Positions 54,601 through 64,000 of a stretch of DNA of 64,000 nt are shown in pieces. Under the pieces are notes generated by a model. The model saw only the letters and a list, made by a program, of their open reading frames with translations. It was not told the origin of the DNA and searched no databases. Source of the stretch: Psococerastis gibbosa (lineage: Eukaryota; Arthropoda; Insecta; Psocodea; Psocidae); the NCBI GenBank assembly GCA_963971405.1, contig OZ020485.1:1984001-2048000 (forward strand). Reading direction: 5' to 3'. Made by a program: the position numbers and the translations under genes. The stretch's first letter is position 1. Every line of letters starts with the position of its first letter.

Positions 54601-57600
54601 ACCGGTTCGAGTGAAGCCTAATAGTTTAATAAAATTTGCCAGTTACCATTTAGTGTAGGCAGATATAATTACGAGTTCTTCTGACCAACTTTGCGAAATA
54701 ATTATGGTAAAATTAAATGATGACAGAGATTGCATTCCCCATCCTGAAGCATTGAATTGCTCGATAGAACAAATGCCATTATCCCGTTGTGTACACTCCG
54801 CTAAGATAATAATGCAACAGGATGCAATGCAAAAGGGATATGAATATGCTCTATTTTTCAAAACAAAACTTGTAAAACAAGGTTGAGCATCACAATTTCC
54901 CATTATACTAATATATAGATAAATATAAAATCATGTACGGGTTCACTTGTACCGGTGGTTATTTATTTAATTTATTTAATTTTCTGCTAGAAAAGAGGCT
55001 GTTGCCGTTATCCATTCCATAATGCATCTATTAAGACTATAAGACATCTATAAACAACTTAAAATTTACTATATTAACTATAGGTTACAATATTGCCAAT
55101 ATTTTGAAATTATAACATGACTGATATTATGCAAACGTACTGTAATTTACATTAGCACTTTTTTCTAATTTTGATGTATCTTGTGAAAATTTTAATTGTT
55201 CATTTGTTACATTGCTGTTGTCTGATGATTTTTATCAAGTTGTGTACATTTGCCTATTTTCACTGTGCATATGCGGTTTAGCTGAAGCACCGGTGTGCTG
55301 AGTGCTGACTGAGTGAGAGTCCTCAGCCTTAACGTGTCAAATTTCACGGCAAATGTAGCAAGTACGGTACATTAATTTCCGCTTCCATTTTCTCGGAACC
55401 AGCAGGCCGCTTCATAATGATTTACATAAATTCAATAAAAATGAGTTAACGTGGTATACCTGAGCTACTAAATCAAAAGACAAAGTAATAAAGAGTGTGC
55501 ATATGGTGAAGAAAAATTCGATAAATTTCCGTGGCATCTAATATTCCCTTTTAAGAAAATTTTCCGGTGTGAAACTCCCATGGGAAAGACCATGTGTCAC
55601 CACACACCTAACACTAACACATTTTATTATTTCTCACTGATTTCCTCCAATTTTACTTTGTTCTCTATAAGAGATGTTTTTACATCTTTTAATCTGTGCG
55701 TCTGCTATTGCGGCCATCTTTTCTTTCTCTACATGATGGGCCTGCGGGTGGTAGTGCATCATTCATTAAACTAAGCTAATTTTTTTTTCGATTAGTTTAT
55801 TGTGCCATCCGGCTGTGGAGTTAGTAATTCGAAATAGGGCTCTCCTCAGTTGAAGTGGCATAATTTCGCTTCTCTGAGATTCACTGTTGCTATGCAAACA
55901 ATCAATTATTGTGCGTATTAATTTAGGATTTACCAAAATGACAACAGAAATTCGATGCCAGCAAAGTTATTCTCCCAGTGTTCTCATGTGCACGAAAGTA
56001 AATAGCGTATTAGCCATCACCTGGCGGCAATTGATTGATTGGGGTGGAAAGTGTTGTACAATGTAGATAAAAGATAAAATAAAAACTCGCATTATTCGCA
56101 CCATGTATGAAAGAGTATTAAATAGGTGCCCATCACAGATTTATCTACAGGGTGTACTCTCTTATACTATAAGCTGTATACTATTACTACTACTATTGTA
56201 CTATTATTTGTTATGTATGCATGAAGGAAATAAATACATTATTTATTATTTATTTATTATTAATTATAATTGACTGCAGTTCGTAATGAAGTGGGCTGGA
56301 GGTATACTTTCACAAGAGAGGTACATCCTAACATTACTTGTAGCAGTAGTTTTTATTTTAAATATTACTGTATATAATGCCAACTCTTGATTATCACGAA
56401 ATATGTTTCAGTACATTCATTTTGCAGAGGTAATCTTAATTGCTTATTAAAAATAAATTGTGCCTACCTAAAATACTACGATAATATCTTATACTTCTAT
56501 GAATAAGAAGGTAATTGACTGGTCTAAGCCACTCACAAAAAAAATATCAGAAAGCAACTGCGAATTTTGTTTAGCGTATTTGAAGAATTTCACAAAAAAA
56601 AAGTCTGATCTATGTAAAATAAATAATATACTTTGTATAGTATATTTCTGTTAAATTATACAATCAAGTACCTAATTAACAAGTACAACAAGTATAGGTA
56701 GTTGTGTCATTGTCATTGTGCTATTGTCTCAGTGAAAATGTAGAAAGCTTTCTCTAAGAGATGGTCTCTACAATTTAGGCAAGTTGGTAGCATTTCTCAC
56801 CGCTATCAGTTAATCATTCGGGAGTTTTCTAAGGGAGGCTTCTGCTTAAATTTCCCGCACACCTCAGGCCTTAAGATATGTAAAATGCATGGATATAATG
56901 TAAAGACTGACATAATTTTTAATGTTATGACAACTGTCACTAGGTCCCAGTTTCAGCAGGTAGCGGACTTTTCTCTTTTGGAGCCTGAGTACAGCGTTCC
57001 TCCCTAGGCCAATACCGCATGCCTTGTATCAGAAACCGGTAGTAAAATTAGTTGTTGTCTGTACGTGGATATATTTCAGGTTGGATGCTGCGCGCAGAGA
57101 GAATAGTTGCAACTTGCATTAAGCCATTGGCTTGCATGTACAATAGTACAACCTACAGTACCATATAGTTTCGAACAAAAACACAGCGCCTAGCGCACTA
57201 TATTTTTAAGCAATATATTTTATGAGCAATTTGTGTACCCAAGGGAGAAGCAGCAGGATGGTAACAGCGGTCGGGATTATTTTAATTAATTTATGACGGC
57301 AAACAAAACCATCGCCCCCGCCCCCGCCCCATCATTCACATGAAATAAATGGGCCCACACTTTCTCACAACTCAAACTCGAATTATAGCAGTAAGCAACA
57401 GTTATCTACTGTACGTTATACTTTGGCTGGGACTTTTTGGAGCGGGCGGTTCATAAATCTCATTCCGCCAAACATGAAAAGCATAATTCAACAATACAGG
57501 TACATTACGGCCAATTAAATTGGTTCGTAAATACGTAATTAGAAAATGCATAGGCAGGGGGGTCCGGGGCCACCCAGCCCAAAACAAATTTCTGAAAATA

Positions 57601-58884
57601 TGCTTGTAAAATAAAGATTTTTTGCACATTTCTAGCTGGCATATTATATGCATAGCAAGCTAGAAAAATAACGCGAGTGCTGCCAAGGGGATTAGGGATG
57701 GTAGATTCATCAACTAAGCTTTGAGGCATAATATAGCACCGAAAATTAGAGGAATTAAAAAAAAATCTGGACTTGACGGAAGTCAAACCCTATGCCTATC
57801 GTCTGAGCAAATGCCTCAGAAGCAAGGCCGTAGCCAAGGGGGGGGGGGGGTTCATGGGGGTTCAACCCCCCCACTTTTAAAAATCTAATATGCAATAATT
57901 ATGCAAGTTTACGAATTAACAAAGTGTTCCAATTGTCATGATATCGTAGTCGAGTAGTATGTATAATGGCAGAAAGCAGAATTTACTGCTCTTATTTAAA
58001 TGAAGAAATCAGAATTGATGCTAAGAAATATAAAAGAGCAAGATAATCTGATTAAAAGTGCCGAGAAATCCCAGCAGAGCTAAACCGATTTAATAAATGA
58101 GGGTATAACGCTGAAAAAGAATTGAAACATTCTCTGTATATTGCCACTGATTAATTAAAAAGAAAGCGAATCGAAATCAAGTGACTTGCAGATGGAGGAA
58201 ATAAAATAAAAAACTGTTAATCCTACTTATCAACTACTTTAATTGTTGAGATGAAAAAGAGTCGAGAGATTTTTTATCAGTGAGGTCGCTGACTAAAGTA
58301 ATGAAAAACAAACTCGATAATTAATGGGGAAATTTCTGCCTTGGAGAATTATTGCCTGTTGATTTACTCTGCACAGATTTTCAGAAAATCATTTCCCTGA
58401 GATATTACACTCATTACCAACTTTGTTACTATCTTTGATTTCGTCTCATTGTTTTCGTCACTTCCCTTGCTGTTAGTATTATTTTGTAGGTTTGCAGGGT
58501 ACATAACCGATTTTACATTTGACATAAGATGAAACGTTTTCTACCCAGCTCCCCAGGAAAAACAAGCTATGTTACTAAACGGGCCATCCTCAATAGGGTA
58601 CAAAAAAGATCCTCTACCAGTGCTCAGGTCTGAACCTTCAATATGGGTTGTCTAGTTACGGCATTAATTTCGTTTTATTTTCGTTCTCACACTGGTACGT
58701 ATTAAAATTGTTGTCTATAGGTACCATGTGGCATTTTTTTTTTAGATAATATTGCATCTTTTCATAACATCATGTAACCATTTACGCCCATTACTAGTGT
58801 ATTTCGTATTTCCCCCGCTGCATTGTGAGCCCGTTTGGTGCTTTAATTGCAGACAACTGTAATACCTATACAGTGCTGACAGCT
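54601..58884. other. No gene seen over 4.3 kb
   Basis: R-type distal ends appear near 54597-54620 and 54932-54960 (CATGTACGGGTTCACTTGTA). A G/C-tract hairpin of MITE type (GGCCGTAGCCAAGG followed by a 14-G run and a C run) lies at 57827-57872. No coding sequence could be supported; the overlapping minus-strand frames at 57402-57786 have no domain. Confidence 0.4.
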
Positions 58885-59065
58885 AATCAATCAATCAATC
58901 AATATAATATAATCATATACTATATGTACATTTGAGAGACAAAAAATACTGTGGACCCGATAGGCCGTGGCCCGTGATGGCTCCAGAACAACTGTTATTC
59001 TTAATATTAATTATAATAAGGTTAATAGGAAATCCAAACAATAATATAGGAAATATAAATAATAT

Positions 59066-59890
59066 TTAATTGTAGTTAGGAACTATTTGAGATAAATAGT
59101 CTGAATTGTTAGAATTTAGGAATTGGCTAATTTGAGTCTGGAAATATTTAATATTTGATACCGGTTGTTGTTTTATTTCATCTGGTAGTCTGTTGTAAGC
59201 TAAGATAGATAAATATGCATGAGAATGTTGAAAATTGGATGTTTGATACTTGAGTATTTGTAGATTGTTATTCACACCTTAGCGAGTCACCCTGCCATGT
59301 TGAATAAAATCGACTTGTCCTTCTGGCGTTGAGTTTGTTATGATGCGATACATGAGCAATTGTTTAATATAAAGTGATTGTAAAGTCGGGACGTTTAACT
59401 CTGTAAATAGACGGGTATCTATACGGTTTATTTAGACTGACCCTAAGAATGTGTTTCATCGCTATTTTGATAGGGTATAGATGAAATTGGTGAGCACCAC
59501 CCCAAGCCAAGATGCTGCATGCTGCGATAGATTGTGCAAAAGAAAAGTATATTTGTCTTAATAGGTACGTTTCTGTCTAAGATGTGGCGAAGTCTTTTGA
59601 ATTTATATATAGTTTTTCTTAACCTTTTGGCCGTAACAAGTATATGTTCATTCCATTTAAGGTGTTTGTCTATAGTGACTCCGAGATATCGGTATTTTTC
59701 TACTTGATTCAGTTTTCTACATTGACAGTTGCTATTTGCCGTAGTTTGGTCACATAGATCAGAATGCAGTTTTAGTGTTTTATATCTCTATCTTTAGGCT
59801 GTCCAATTGCCGTCAAGCTGAATGTTATGTATTCCGTCTTGTTTGTGTTTAATGTGAGTTGGTTTTCGTCTAGCCAAGCTTTAACTGTTT
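59066..59890 (-). pseudogene. Element C, ORF2 C-terminal region
   Basis: After a frameshift near 59900 the other frame reads GLKTVKAWLDENQLTLNTNK and TEYITFSLTAIG, followed by several stops and shifts. SIAACSILAWGGAHQFHLYP near 59520-59460 is the conserved (Y/L)G/AWGG region. The final open part (59275-59066) ends LSILAYNRLPDEIKQQPV and a stop, equivalent to the tail remnants at 25640 and 39550. Confidence 0.75.
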
Positions 59891-61042
59891 TTAACCCCTT
59901 CCTGCTTTAGTGTATGATTCTTCCCAGTTTTGTCCGGTAAAGTACAAGGCAGTGTCATCAGCAAAGCCCAGCTTTTCGCATTCCAGTCCCAGATTTAATA
60001 CATCATTTATATAAATCAAAAAGAGCAGCAGACCTAGAACTGTGCCCTGCGGGACTCCGAAATTGACACTTTCATACTCGCTGTGTATAGTTGCAGGGTA
60101 GCCCTTTGTGTGCCATTTAATTTCACCTGTTGCACTGCCTTTCATATACGATTTTAGCAAGTTGTGGGAATGCCCTCTTACTCCGCTTAGTTCAAGCTTC
60201 TCAAGAAGTCGTTTATGAGAAACTGTGTCAAAGGCCTTCTTGAAATCTAAGAATATGCAGAGAGGATTGTTTCCGTTGTCTAAGTCTTTGTACAGGAACG
60301 AGGTAAGTTTAGTGATAGCGTTTTGTGTATTTCTACTAGTCCTGAATCCGTATTGATTTGATGCTAAGTATGAACTTTCTTCTAAGAATCGATATAGGCG
60401 CGTTTTAATGGTCTTTTCAATAATTTTAGATAGATTGCTTGTTAGTGAAATAGGTCTATAATTTGACATTTCTGTTTTGTCACCTTTCTTGAAAATTGGG
60501 AAAATTGTAGCTTTCATTAGGGTTTTAGGGAAGATAGCTTTTTCTAAGATGAAATTAGTGAGATATGTAATTGGCTTTAACATGTGTTTGCTATGAATTT
60601 TTAATATGTTAGTATCTAGGTCATCAGGACGAGAACTTGAGTTGCTTTTAAGCTGGTTGATATAGGTGTCAATTTCAATCTCGTGTGCCGGTGTAAGGAA
60701 GAGTGTTCTCGGATTTATATTGCGAGAACCAGTATGTCTGGAAATGGAAGGTGGTTTGGTTATTTTATAAGCAAGTGTTTCACCGACTGCTGCAAAGTAT
60801 TTGTTAAAGGCTTCGGTCATTGTTTTCAAGTCACTATTGTGGATAAAATCGCCTGTTTCATTATCTTTTATCTCCGTTATGTGTTGGTAGCCTCTTGTTG
60901 GGTCCGTTATTTTATTGATGATTTCCCATGTCTTTTTTGGGTTATTTTGAGCGTTTTTAATTTTATCTTTGTAGTATGTGTTTTTAGCAGCGTCGCGTCG
61001 CATCGTTAGGTTGTTTATTGCATTTTTGCCGAAGTTTGTCAC
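59891..61042 (-). pseudogene. Element C, ORF2 linker and reverse transcriptase palm
   Basis: A 383-codon open segment: KNTYYKDKIKNAQNNPKKTW (linker), RPDDLDTNILKIHS, FPIFKKGDKTEMSNYRPISL, FLDFKKAFDTVSHKRLLEKL (motif A), GVPQGTVLGLLLFLIYINDV and LGFADDTALYF (palm FADD at about 59975-59950). RT motifs are intact, and the frame is lost only after NWEESYTKA. There is no RNase H. Its frame starts inside the linker after an upstream break near 61045. Confidence 0.85.
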
Positions 61043-61282
61043 GTTCTCTGAGGTTCTTTAGTAACACATTATTCATCCAAGGTTTTAGTTTTGTTAAACA
61101 ATTTGAAACAGAAATTCTTTGGGCGGATGTTTTCGTTATGTTTATTGATGGTTGATATCAGATTTTCAGAGCAGGTATCTACGTCTGTCTGATTGAATAC
61201 TGTGCTCCAAGACTCATTAAATAGGAGATTACTTAATTTTTCATGGTCGGTTTTGTTGAAAGTCGTTAGAACGTTATGTTGC

Positions 61283-61808
61283 TGTTACGCCCTAGGCCTA
61301 ACACAAGAGCATACGCTCTTCTCGGCCTAGGCTCAGGGCTGAGGACAGACGGCAAACCTCTGTTGTGTAAATGTTATATCGGTCGTCACGTATGTCCTTA
61401 GCCATAATGTATAAATCACGAACCTTGGGTTCGAAGAACGAGAGAGTTTGGAGACTATGGATAGAGTAGTTAGAGTCGATAGAGTCTAGTGAGACAGAAC
61501 TGATTCACCATGTGAGTTGATACACGGTGCAAGTAGGAGTAAGCTCCTATGGATGTATGAGTAAGTACGTTATCATGTAGCCCTTATGTAACTAAGTTCC
61601 CCCCCCCCCAATTCATGATGTTGTCCCTTGTCCCTTAAGTGCTTAAGTTGTCCCTAAGTTATTATGTGGTATTAATGTTAGGTGTATTAATATAATATAA
61701 GGTATTTGGTACCATCCTATTAGCTTATATATAATTCCCCTCTCATAAGTCCACTCTGAATACTCTAATCTATAGAAGGTCCCAATTAGTGGTATTCGGA
61801 GTGTGACA
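61283..61808. mobile_element. Solo LTR with 5-bp target duplication, inside element C
   Basis: A 526-bp segment starts TGTTACGCCC and ends GAGTGTGACA (TG...CA, with imperfect TGTTAC/GTGACA inverted ends). It is flanked by GTTGC on both sides (61278-61282 and 61809-61813), the usual 5-bp size for Ty3/gypsy and copia. No interior is present, so it is the product of LTR-LTR recombination. The strand is undetermined. A C run lies at 61600-61610. Confidence 0.75.
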
Positions 61809-61813
61809 GTTGC

Positions 61814-62235
61814 TTGTCACCAAATTTAAAAGTTACTAAAGCCGCACTGCATCCAGGGATAGAAGTTGGGGTGACATTGGCAGAGAGACTCGCGTGTGTA
61901 AATATCGCAATCCCATCGCATTTGTTAAGGTCATTTGCAGGCATATGAGTATTGTAGTTTGGAATGTTAAAGTTATTGTATTTATTTGAAGAGTGCCTCG
62001 TTTCAGTAAGGATAATTACATCAAAAATAATTCCAGTGCCATTAATTAAGAGAAGAAATTCATCTGTGTTCTTTCCTATACTTCTTACATTGTATTGCAC
62101 AATTTTTAGGTGCTGGTGAGTAAAAATTTTTAATTCAAATTGATTACCTCTTGTTATTGTTTGGATTGTATCCTCCTTATCATCTAAATTTTCTAGGAAA
62201 GTCTGTCCATTCACATCTACGTCACAGTTTGGCAT
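61814..62235 (-). pseudogene. Element C, ORF2 N-terminal endonuclease (incomplete)
   Basis: Begins with ATG at 62235 (MPNCDVDVNGQTFL) and contains HLKIVQYNVRSIGKNTDEFL, FDVIILTETRHSSN (catalytic E) and NKCDGIAIFTHASLSANVTP. It stops at FKFGDKQ, where the solo LTR lies. On the other side of the LTR the frame resumes directly in the linker (HNVLTTFNKTDHEKL, LLFNESW). The central and C-terminal endonuclease, roughly 90-100 residues with the D/N and D-H sites, is missing, so a deletion coincides with the LTR site. Confidence 0.7.
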
Positions 62236-62854
62236 AATGGTATGAGATAGTGGGTAAACGAAATATACAGTATATCACATGATCTTAAAACGAGAGAAAA
62301 AGAAAAACAGAAAAAAAATTATAACAAGTGAATGTATAGACGGTAGGTTATCTGTACAAAGTTAATTCATTCGAGTTTGTTCTCATGAAACAGAGCATTT
62401 TGTGAATACAGCAGTAGCCTATTTTATATAGCCTTGTATATTATAGTATAAATGAAATTAGTTAATTTTTTGTTTCTAAATTATCTAGCCTATGCATCTT
62501 CTTATGATCTTAAAAATAAAATTAAAATTTAGTCTTGGATATTAAACAAAATGAAAAAAATGATAGTAGGTATTTGGTACCGGTGAACGAAAGAAAGATA
62601 GCTAAGCAACAGACCACGCTTGAATCACGTGGTTATCGGTAGGTACATATTGTATTATGTATTGGCCTGTTGTGGCATTCTCCTACATGAAACTTTATGT
62701 TTCTTAAAATCTACGTGCACCATCAATAGTACACTGTACTCTACCGTATTTGTCATTTTCTTCTATTACACATCGCTCTCTTTTCCATTATTTCTTCCTT
62801 GGCTTCTTCCGTTTTCTCTTCTTCTCCTTCATTGGAAGTAGTAGTAGTGGTTAG

Positions 62855-63512
62855 TTACTTCTGCAGTTCTCTTTCTGTGGTTATTGAGTGCTTATTGGTG
62901 CCGTTGATAATTATAATACGTCCGCCGTCAGTGTATACTTGGCGAATGCCCCATGTACTTCGCGCTGCTTACAATAGTGACATTCTGTGAGGAGTCAAGG
63001 ATTCTGTTACGACGTATGGAGTACCTTTTAATAGTTTATTTTTTAAGAAGACCTTTACTCTGCTTTGATAACTTACAAACTTGACTATTATGGGTCGGTT
63101 TTTTTTTTCTGGTTCTGATGACAGGGGCCTAATCGATGAGTTGTGTCAATATCGGCTTCGGTGAGTTTAATACTGAGTTTATCCATGACGAACTTTATGA
63201 CTGCATTGGTTTTTCATTAGTTGTTTCAGGTAAACCGTGTATAAGTAGACTGTTTCTTCTAGAGTATTGGAGACAGCTTTCAAGTTTATCATTTGCATCT
63301 TCAGTATTATTTTAAACTTTATCTACTAAATCAAGTACCTTGTTTGTAAAGATTGAGAATTGCTTCTTTAATAGTACTGCCTCCTCGTTCCCGCTTGCCT
63401 CATCCAATCTTTTCTGGAACTCCTTCATCTCCCCTCTTAGTAGGCTCAGCTCAGATTCAAATCTTTTGTCCATTTTTACTTTTAACTTAACACTATTGCA
63501 CCAGGACAACAA
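62855..63512 (-). pseudogene. Element C, ORF1 protein (frameshifted)
   Basis: Starts near MDKRFESELSLLRGEMKEFQ (coiled coil; ATG at about 63473). After a stop it reads LESCLQYSRRNSLLIHGLPE, then in other frames IDTTHRLGP, RPIIVKFVSYQSRVKVFLKN, VVTESLTPHRMSL and TDGGRIIIINGTNKHSI, a stop ending the protein near 62855. The order is that of an L1-ORF1p-like RNA-binding protein with coiled coil, RRM and C-terminal domain. At least two frameshifts and three stops are present. Confidence 0.75.
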
Positions 63513-63540
63513 TAAAAAGACACCACAAAACTCTTAGCTG

Positions 63541-64000
63541 TCTCAATTATTACTTAAATAAGTAACTACCGAAACTGTAACGGAAAAACAAGTTACTCAT
63601 CCGCCATCTTGGATGCTACTTCAGTTATTATCTATATATTTCCCTCTTGCAATCAATCGATATCTAGCATGAGCTAAGGGGGGGGGGGGGGTATCGTAGC
63701 GAAATGACAGCGCGGCGCAACTTTAGACATGACTCAGCATAATACGTAATTGAATTGGGGAACTTTGCATCGTGACGTGAATAGACACCGCCCGACAGCT
63801 TCTCCCAACAATTTGTTGTTGGGTCCCGCTCGAATAGGAGCTGCTAAGCATCGCATATTGTCCCCCAGGGAAATGCTAACTTAGCAGCTATTACGGTATT
63901 TTAATTGTGGCAGATTTGTTTGCATCTTGACGTGAATAGACACCATTCTCCACCAGCCTTTACTACAATATTTATTGAGTCTGCAATGGTGTGAAACAAT
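63541..64000. other. Upstream of element C; direct repeat
   Basis: Contains a poly-G run (63680-63692) and a direct repeat: GACGTGAATAGACACC near 63774 and again near 63928, each preceded by TTTGCATC. The 5' boundary of element C was not found. Confidence 0.5.

Larger units (their letters stand above)
58885..63540 (-). mobile_element. Non-LTR retrotransposon C (Jockey/CR1-like), nearly complete, degraded
   Basis: On the minus strand the order is 5' region, ORF1 (about 63512-62855), ORF2 (62235-59066) and a 3' UTR ending in TTGA repeats (ATTGATTGATTGATTGA) at about 58904-58886. It is interrupted by a 526-bp solo LTR. It is the most complete non-LTR copy in the window, but both frames carry many breaks. 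Confidence 0.85.

Noticed and set aside
62620-62990. Plus-strand frames of 73 and 63 residues
   Set aside because: They lie antisense to the degraded ORF1 and 5' linker of element C.

Overview
The window is nuclear DNA of an arthropod, most likely an insect; I cannot name the species. The only host gene I can defend is two exons (35755-35924 and 41422-41583, + strand) encoding the first immunoglobulin domain of a Dpr-family cell-surface protein (defective proboscis extension response). Both have consensus splice sites in phase with the domain and are separated by a 5.5 kb intron. No rRNA, CRISPR array, operon or bacterial feature is present, and the sequence is AT-rich with many microsatellites and poly-G/poly-C runs. 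Everything else recognisable is transposable elements, many nested in one another.

Layout. 0-9.3 kb: the 3' end of a hAT transposon, several foldback/MITE elements, an inverted pair of possible THAP-type first exons enclosing a 5'-truncated non-LTR retrotransposon and a tRNA-derived SINE, a dense cluster of the octamer TTATCGGA, a copia Gag/protease fragment with LTR and primer site, and a three-layer palindrome in which MITEs sit at the centres of other MITEs. 9.35-17.5 kb: a young LTR element with very long LTRs (3.27 kb) and a short, mostly non-coding interior. 18-25 kb: an internally deleted Tc1/mariner-type copy, two Penelope-like GIY-YIG fragments with a hammerhead-like core nearby, and a deleted pogo/Tigger-like copy. 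25-35 kb: mostly featureless, plus a degraded reverse transcriptase on the minus strand and a foldback element. 35.4-42.3 kb: the Dpr exons. The first is preceded by two tandem 136-bp copies of its own acceptor and 5' half, and the second is followed by a hAT MITE with an 8-bp target duplication. 42.3-48.7 kb: a non-LTR element interrupted by a second, RNase H-bearing non-LTR element with a 17-bp target duplication. 50.9-54.6 kb: several copies of an abundant non-coding repeat of about 0.8 kb, here called family R. 58.9-63.6 kb: a nearly complete but degraded non-LTR element on the minus strand carrying a solo LTR.

Family R recurs at least ten times in both orientations and has no coding capacity I can see. 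The elements are not functionally linked to one another. Their order of insertion can be read from nesting and target duplications. The longest open frame is the 919-codon RT/RNase H frame at 44106-46865.
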